NCBI GenBank assembly: GCA_045639185.1
Contig: JAZUCO010000151.1
Coordinates: forward strand, 1 to 19,681
Direction of reading: 5' to 3'
DNA: 19,681 nucleotides
Source: UBA1081 sp045639185
GTDB taxonomy: Bacteria > Bacillota > Clostridia > Oscillospirales > Acutalibacteraceae
Shown here one piece after another: positions 15,721 through 19,681 of the stretch (position 1 is its first letter; every line of letters starts with the position of its first letter). The notes under the pieces are model-generated. The model saw nothing but the letters and a program-made list of their open reading frames with translations, made no database searches and was not told where the DNA came from. Position numbers and translations under genes: made by a program.

Positions 15721-16755
15721 TTAATTTTCTGTATATGCCGTATAAGTCACTTCTATATTGAATGTGAATGTCTGATCGGGAATTGTTACGCCATCGGGCA
15801 ACTCAAGATCAGATGCCTTTACGGAAAAGCTGTTCACACCTTCATAAAGGTCTGCATAGTTAACCTTGAGAACAGTAAGTGTGTCAGATGTATAATCAAA
15901 TTCGGTATCTATTTTTGCAATAACCGTATTTATGTTGATTTTTTGTGTGACTTCACCTGTTTTTGTACCCTCAAACTCAACCTGAGGTGTAAGCTGAACA
16001 AGTTTGTCTATATTGATTTTTGCATAAAATTCCTGCTGTTCAACAAGCTCAACATACTTGTTTATTGAAACTGTATCTGCAGCGTTTGCGCCTTCATAGC
16101 TGAGACCTACAGGCACAGTCTGTGTTTCGTAAAGTAATTCTTCGGGCAGAACAGGGTTTGCAACAACATCAACAATCTTTTTCATCTCTGTTGCGGGACC
16201 TTTGAGTGAAACTTTTGAAATTGTCATTTCGCAGGAATCAAGCTGATATTCTTCTGCAATCTTTTCTGCAACAGCATCGCTGTCTATTTTTATATCAAAA
16301 GTCTTTACTGCCTCTTCATCAAAATAAACGCTGATTGTCTTTTTTGAATAAGATGAAATTCTGATATCCTGACTCTCTGATTTCAATGAAACCTTGAGAG
16401 AAAGGTCTGATACACCTGCAGAATCAACGTTGTTGAGCACAGCAGAAACATTCAGGTCTTCTGCTGTAACAGAAGTTACAAGATATCTGGGACCTGTTAT
16501 GGTAACATCTATCTTTTCATCACTCTGCCAGAAAGTCTTGTATCCGTTCTGACCGACCAGGCTGTTTTCTGTATTAATGGTTATGGGGACATTGTAAATG
16601 ACTGCTGATTCCTCAGGACTTGCATACATTGCAACCGCAACCCATATGAGAAATGAAATGCAAAGTGATATAAAAAATATCATTTTGTTGCTTTCAGAAA
16701 AACCATGAATCATTTTTTTGATTTTTTTACCTATCTGGTTGTTTTTCTTACTCAT
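15721..16755 (-). CDS. cdaR: YbbR-domain regulator of diadenylate cyclase
   Basis: CdaR is the membrane-bound extracytoplasmic partner of CdaA and adjusts c-di-AMP synthesis. The 344-residue protein has a basic cytoplasmic N-terminus, one membrane helix (25-43) and an outside part with about two clear YbbR repeats: one around VPITINTE and VTITGPRYLV, the next around FDIKIDSD and VSLKGPATEM. A third, degenerate repeat may follow. B. subtilis CdaR is longer with four repeats, so this is a short version. The frame is open further upstream, but the ATG at 16755 has AGGAGG 9 nt ahead. It overlaps cdaA by 8 nt (ATGAGTAA). Confidence 0.92.
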   Translation of the reverse strand: MSKKNNQIGKKIKKMIHGFSESNKMIFFISLCISFLIWVAVAMYASPEESAVIYNVPITINTENSLVGQNGYKTFWQSDEKIDVTITGPRYLVTSVTAEDLNVSAVLNNVDSAGVSDLSLKVSLKSESQDIRISSYSKKTISVYFDEEAVKTFDIKIDSDAVAEKIAEEYQLDSCEMTISKVSLKGPATEMKKIVDVVANPVLPEELLYETQTVPVGLSYEGANAADTVSINKYVELVEQQEFYAKINIDKLVQLTPQVEFEGTKTGEVTQKININTVIAKIDTEFDYTSDTLTVLKVNYADLYEGVNSFSVKASDLELPDGVTIPDQTFTFNIEVTYTAYTEN

Positions 16756-17647
16756 TCTCTGCATCCTCCTTCTGTTTTTTTCTGAAGGAAAATTTCTTGC
16801 TCTTGCTTTCTTCTGTATCCACCAGGAAATCAATCAGCAACTCACGGAGTTCAGCATCTGTAAGCCCTCTCTTGAGCTGACCTGCACAGGCAACAGAAAT
16901 AAGACCTGTTTCCTCACTTGTTACAACAGCAATAGCATCTGAACGCATTGTAACTTCAATTGCAGCTCTGTGTCTTGTTCCGACATGAAGATTTACTTCT
17001 TTTTCATTTCTCAGAGGAACAACACATCTTGCGGCTGCAATTCTGCCGTCTTTGATTACTATTGCACCGTCATGAAGTGCCGCTTTCGGATAGAAAATGC
17101 TCAGAAGCATTTCTGTTGTTACACATGAATCGATTGAGACACTCTGTCTTGTTATATCGCCAAGCAATGACTTTCTCTGAAAAATAATAAGTGAACCTAC
17201 TTTGCTTTCACTCATTGATGCACAAGCACGGCATACATGATTTATGACATCATACATCTGCTCATTATCACTGCCCGAACTGAACAACGAAAGGATTGAA
17301 AATCTTTTCTTCTGTCCCATCTTTTCAAGCGCTTGCCGTATTTCTCCGCTGAAAATAATAACGAGAATAACAAGCAAATCGCTGAATACCTGGCTGAATA
17401 TAAATTTACTTGAATTCATTTCAAGAAGATTTACAATCAGGTATAAGACTGTTACAAGACCGAGACCTTTCATTATCTGAATAGACTGTGTCTTTCTCAT
17501 CTGAAGGATAAACGCATAGATAACAAGTGCAACCATCAGAATATCGATCACGTCTTTGAATGAATTCAGACTTTTAACAGCTCCCAAAAACATTTCCCAC
17601 GTTGATGAGAGTGTATCAGATATTGAAAGTAAACCAAAAAAATTCAA
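16748..17647 (-). CDS. cdaA: Diadenylate cyclase CdaA
   Basis: CdaA makes the second messenger c-di-AMP from two ATP and controls potassium, osmolyte and cell-wall balance. The 299-residue protein has three membrane helices (about 33-50, 58-75 and 85-100) and a cytoplasmic DAC (DisA_N) domain with DGA (193-195) and RHR (225-227), the catalytic signatures, plus VVTSEETGLIS. I choose the TTG at 17647..17645 as start: GGCGGTGATC, one mismatch from the anti-Shine-Dalgarno complement, lies at ideal distance. The GTG at 17656 is in frame and gives 302 residues, but it is inside that site. It is preceded by ispF (about 34 nt) and followed by cdaR; glmM, the usual third gene, is absent. Confidence 0.95.
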   Translation of the reverse strand: MNFFGLLSISDTLSSTWEMFLGAVKSLNSFKDVIDILMVALVIYAFILQMRKTQSIQIMKGLGLVTVLYLIVNLLEMNSSKFIFSQVFSDLLVILVIIFSGEIRQALEKMGQKKRFSILSLFSSGSDNEQMYDVINHVCRACASMSESKVGSLIIFQRKSLLGDITRQSVSIDSCVTTEMLLSIFYPKAALHDGAIVIKDGRIAAARCVVPLRNEKEVNLHVGTRHRAAIEVTMRSDAIAVVTSEETGLISVACAGQLKRGLTDAELRELLIDFLVDTEESKSKKFSFRKKQKEDAENE

Positions 17648-17681
17648 TTTGATCACCGCCTGATTTTCAGTTTGAACTGAT

Positions 17682-18158
17682 TTAATCTTTCACAATAAGG
17701 CAGACAGCGTGAGAAGAAATCCCCTCAAGTCTGCCGGTAAAACCGAGATTTTCCTCAGTTGTAGCTTTTACATTTACCATATCGGCATCAATTCCGCAGG
17801 CAGCGGCAATATTTTCTGCCATCTGTCTTGTATATTTGCCGATTTTGGGTTTCTGCGCAATTACAGTTGCATCAATATTTCCCACTCTGTATCCTCTGTC
17901 TCCGAGAAGAGCAACAACGTGACGAAGAAGTATCATACTATCAATACCCTTGTATCTTTCGTCACTGTCGGGAAAATGCTGACCGATGTCGCCTAGTGCA
18001 GCAGCACCGAGAATTGCATCACTTACTGCGTGAAGAAGCACATCTGCATCTGAATGACCGAGAAGCCCCATTTCATAGTCTATTTTCACACCGCCTAAAA
18101 ACAAGTCTCTGTTTTCAGCGAAACGGTGCACATCGTAACCGTGACCGACCCTTATCAT
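17682..18158 (-). CDS. ispF: 2-C-methyl-D-erythritol 2,4-cyclodiphosphate synthase
   Basis: IspF makes the cyclic diphosphate in the non-mevalonate (MEP) route to isoprenoids, acting as a cytoplasmic trimer. The 158-residue protein has the family length and motifs: GHGYDVH (5-11), GHSDADVLLHA (34-44) and KATTEENLGFTGR near the C-terminus. Asp9, His11 and His43 are the expected metal ligands. Its ATG overlaps the aminotransferase stop by 4 nt (ATGA), with a GAGG site 7 nt ahead inside that gene. No ispD or other MEP gene is nearby, so the link to neighbours looks like operon membership rather than a shared pathway. Confidence 0.97.
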   Translation of the reverse strand: MIRVGHGYDVHRFAENRDLFLGGVKIDYEMGLLGHSDADVLLHAVSDAILGAAALGDIGQHFPDSDERYKGIDSMILLRHVVALLGDRGYRVGNIDATVIAQKPKIGKYTRQMAENIAAACGIDADMVNVKATTEENLGFTGRLEGISSHAVCLIVKD

Positions 18159-19426
18159 GATAAAGCCTCAGCTGCTGCAAGTTTTACAGCTACACAAAGA
18201 AGCTCTGCAGCCTTTTCAAGCTCTGCAACAGAAGGATAAGAAGGAGCAATTCTGATATTCTTATCTTCAGGGTCATTTTTATAGGGAAATGTTGCGCCTA
18301 CACCTGTAAGTGTGAGACCTGCTTCCTTACAAAGCTGACCTGCATATTTTGCGCTGCCTGTGTCAACATTAAGAGAAACGAAATATCCGCCGCCGGGCTT
18401 GTGCCATGATGCAATGCCGAGACCACCGAGTTCTTTTTCAAGCATATCAAGAACCGCATCGAACTTGGGACGCATAATTGCAGCGTGTTTCTTCATAACT
18501 TCCTTGAGTGCATCAACTGTGGGATACATCTTTGCGTGGCGGAGCTGATTCATCTTGTCATAGCTGATAATCTGAATTGTAAGTCTGCCGAGAATTTCCT
18601 TGATGTTTGCATCTGAAGCTGCAATTGCTGAAATACCTGCACCGGGGAATGTAACCTTTGATGTTGAACAGAATTCAACGAAATTGTCTTCTGTGCCGTA
18701 TTTCTTTGCATAATCAAACATTTTTGCAAGTTCATCACCCTCTTCATAAATTTCGTGGATGATGTATGCATTATCCCAGATTGCTCTGAAATCAGGAGCT
18801 GCGGGTTTCATCTTTGCAAGACGTTCGATTGTTTCCTCTGAATATGTAAATCCGTCGGGATTTGAGTACTTGGGAACACAGAACATACCCTTTACAGAAG
18901 GATCCTTTACAAGTTCTTCAACCATATCCATATCGGGACCTGTTGCACTGATGGGAACATTCACCATCGGGAGACCGAAGTATGCGGCAATACCGAAATG
19001 ACGAACATAACCGGGAACAACAGGGATGAACTTTACATCTTCCTGCTGACTCCAGGGTTTGCAACCACCGATACCGTGTGAGTAACACTGGCTGATGAAG
19101 CTGAACATAAGCTCAAGGCTTGCATTACCGCCGATGATGATATTCTTTGTTTCAACACCGAGAAGTTCTGCAAAAAGTTCCTTGGCTTCTGCTACACCGT
19201 CAAGAAGACCATAGTTTCTGCAGTCAAAACCAGTTTTGCTTGTGTAATCTGTAATTTCAAATGCCTTTTTGAAATCTTCAAAAGCCATATCAAGCTGTAC
19301 GGGAGAGGGCTTGCCTCTTGACATATCAATTGCAAGACCTTCTGCCTTAATGTCATCATAACGTTTCTGATTTTCAGCAACAAATGCTGAAAGTTCTTCT
19401 TTTGTGAATTCTCTTAAAGCTTTCAT
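18155..19426 (-). CDS. PLP-dependent aspartate-type aminotransferase (class Ic)
   Basis: A 423-residue fold-type I aminotransferase of the group (PF12897) that includes the class Ic aspartate aminotransferases of Corynebacterium. Visible marks are SRGKPSP (36-42), the PLP pocket residues Asn189 (SNPDG) and Asp218/Tyr221 (WDNAYIIHEIY), the Schiff-base Lys257 in STSKVTFPGAG, and GGGYFVSL near the C-terminus. The likely reaction is transfer between aspartate and 2-oxoglutarate, but substrate range is inferred from the group. The ATG has an AGGAGAT ribosome site 5 nt upstream. It is the first gene of the block, with a promoter at 19509-19537. Its former label as a MocR-type regulator does not apply: no GntR domain is present. 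Confidence 0.92.
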   Translation of the reverse strand: MKALREFTKEELSAFVAENQKRYDDIKAEGLAIDMSRGKPSPVQLDMAFEDFKKAFEITDYTSKTGFDCRNYGLLDGVAEAKELFAELLGVETKNIIIGGNASLELMFSFISQCYSHGIGGCKPWSQQEDVKFIPVVPGYVRHFGIAAYFGLPMVNVPISATGPDMDMVEELVKDPSVKGMFCVPKYSNPDGFTYSEETIERLAKMKPAAPDFRAIWDNAYIIHEIYEEGDELAKMFDYAKKYGTEDNFVEFCSTSKVTFPGAGISAIAASDANIKEILGRLTIQIISYDKMNQLRHAKMYPTVDALKEVMKKHAAIMRPKFDAVLDMLEKELGGLGIASWHKPGGGYFVSLNVDTGSAKYAGQLCKEAGLTLTGVGATFPYKNDPEDKNIRIAPSYPSVAELEKAAELLCVAVKLAAAEALS

Positions 19427-19508
19427 ATTTATCTCCTATTCATTTTAGAATTATATACTTATTTCTTTTAATGATTATTGAATATAAATAACCAATATAA
19501 ATCAATTT

Positions 19509-19537
19509 ATTATAGCACAGAAGATATTTATTCACAA
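19509..19537 (-). promoter_or_regulatory. Probable promoter of the aminotransferase-ispF-cdaA operon
   Basis: On the minus strand TTGTGA (19537..19532) is followed by 17 nt and TATAAT (19514..19509), the latter preceded by TG one base earlier (TGCTATAAT), an extended -10. Transcription would begin near 19502 and give a leader of about 75 nt before the ATG at 19426. I see no structured leader, T-box or attenuator in that stretch. A second TATAAT (19455..19450) has no good -35. Confidence 0.65.
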
Positions 19538-19615
19538 TAGATTTTTATAATTTTATTAAAAAAATAAATAATAAATATATAGAAGAAAAGATCAGAAACA
19601 GTCAGAATTTTACGT

Positions 19616-19667
19616 AAAAAAATAAATTTTGAAAAAAATTAAAAAAAATTCAAAAAAAGTATTGACA
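19616..19667 (+). promoter_or_regulatory. A-tract UP-like element and -35 box of a divergent promoter (truncated)
   Basis: Four A-tracts of 7-8 bases lie at 19616-19622, 19632-19638, 19641-19648 and 19652-19658, the last three about 10 bp apart. They are followed by a perfect TTGACA at 19662-19667 on the plus strand. With a 17-nt spacer the -10 would fall at 19685-19690, just beyond the window, so the promoter cannot be confirmed. It probably serves a gene to the right that diverges from the aminotransferase. Confidence 0.5.
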
Positions 19668-19681
19668 TTACCGTTTTGATG

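Larger units (their letters stand above)
19427..19681. other. AT-rich intergenic region at the right edge
   Basis: This 255-base stretch has no plausible gene on either strand. It contains the minus-strand promoter and leader of the aminotransferase on the left side and the A-tract/TTGACA element for a divergent gene on the right side. No hairpin followed by a T-run was seen. Confidence 0.8.

Noticed and set aside
17667..17680. Inverted repeat TCAGTT-TG-AACTGA between ispF and cdaA
   Set aside because: Six base pairs with a 2-base centre and no T-run; it could be an operator or chance in an AT-rich gap. Too weak to annotate.
17709..18160. Two plus-strand open frames opposite ispF
   Set aside because: Both are antisense to a complete ispF with all its motifs and have composition typical of reverse-frame shadows.
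19450..19455. Second TATAAT on the minus strand before the aminotransferase
   Set aside because: No acceptable -35 at 16-18 nt; the upstream extended -10 promoter is better.
1..19681. Mobile elements, CRISPR arrays, tRNA or rRNA genes, defence or biosynthetic clusters
   Set aside because: None seen: no transposase, integrase, direct-repeat array or RNA-gene sequence, and nearly every base belongs to a recognisable chromosomal gene.

Overview
This window is a densely packed, entirely minus-strand housekeeping segment from a low-to-moderate-GC Firmicute. The most likely source is the Clostridia, order Oscillospirales (Ruminococcus-like). Supporting signs are a YtfJ/GerW-type spore protein next to a DUF2953 protein and a DacF/DacB-type carboxypeptidase, a RemA (DUF370) gene between yicC and gmk, Bacillus-type Shine-Dalgarno sites (GGAGG, GAGGTG), and the CdaA/CdaR pair. 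Genus cannot be set from the sequence alone. No RNA gene, insertion sequence, prophage, CRISPR array or clear rho-independent terminator was found.

Read in the direction of transcription (right to left), the first block (19426 to 5018) is: class Ic aspartate-type aminotransferase, ispF, cdaA, cdaR, an FG-GAP-like lipoprotein, an OmpR-family response regulator, its histidine kinase, a DUF1385 membrane protein (YqhQ), prmC, an M50 site-2-type protease, scpA, scpB, DUF2953, gerW/ytfJ, a D-Ala-D-Ala carboxypeptidase and rluB. Most junctions are overlaps (1, 4, 8, 11 or 20 nt) or gaps under 40 nt, so long polycistronic transcripts with translational coupling are likely. A plausible promoter for this block lies upstream of the aminotransferase (TTGTGA, 17 nt, TGCTATAAT). 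The block mixes amino-acid and isoprenoid metabolism, c-di-AMP signalling and cell-wall control, a two-component system, release-factor methylation, chromosome condensation (ScpAB), spore/envelope functions and 23S rRNA modification.

The second block (4955 to 1) starts from a consensus-perfect sigma-A promoter (TTGACA, 17 nt, TATAAT) directly after the rluB stop. It reads yicC, remA, gmk, rpoZ, priA, def and the first codons of fmt. This is the order known from Bacillus subtilis, except that coaBC, normally between rpoZ and priA, is missing here.

The right edge (19427 to 19681) is an AT-rich intergenic region. It holds the aminotransferase promoter and, facing the other way, three to four A-tracts followed by TTGACA, probably the upstream half of a strong divergent plus-strand promoter whose -10 lies just beyond the window. 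I saw no convincing new multi-gene system. The items most worth a second look are the lipoprotein/two-component module placed where glmM usually follows cdaAR, the hairpin covering the carboxypeptidase ribosome-binding site, and the truncated divergent promoter.
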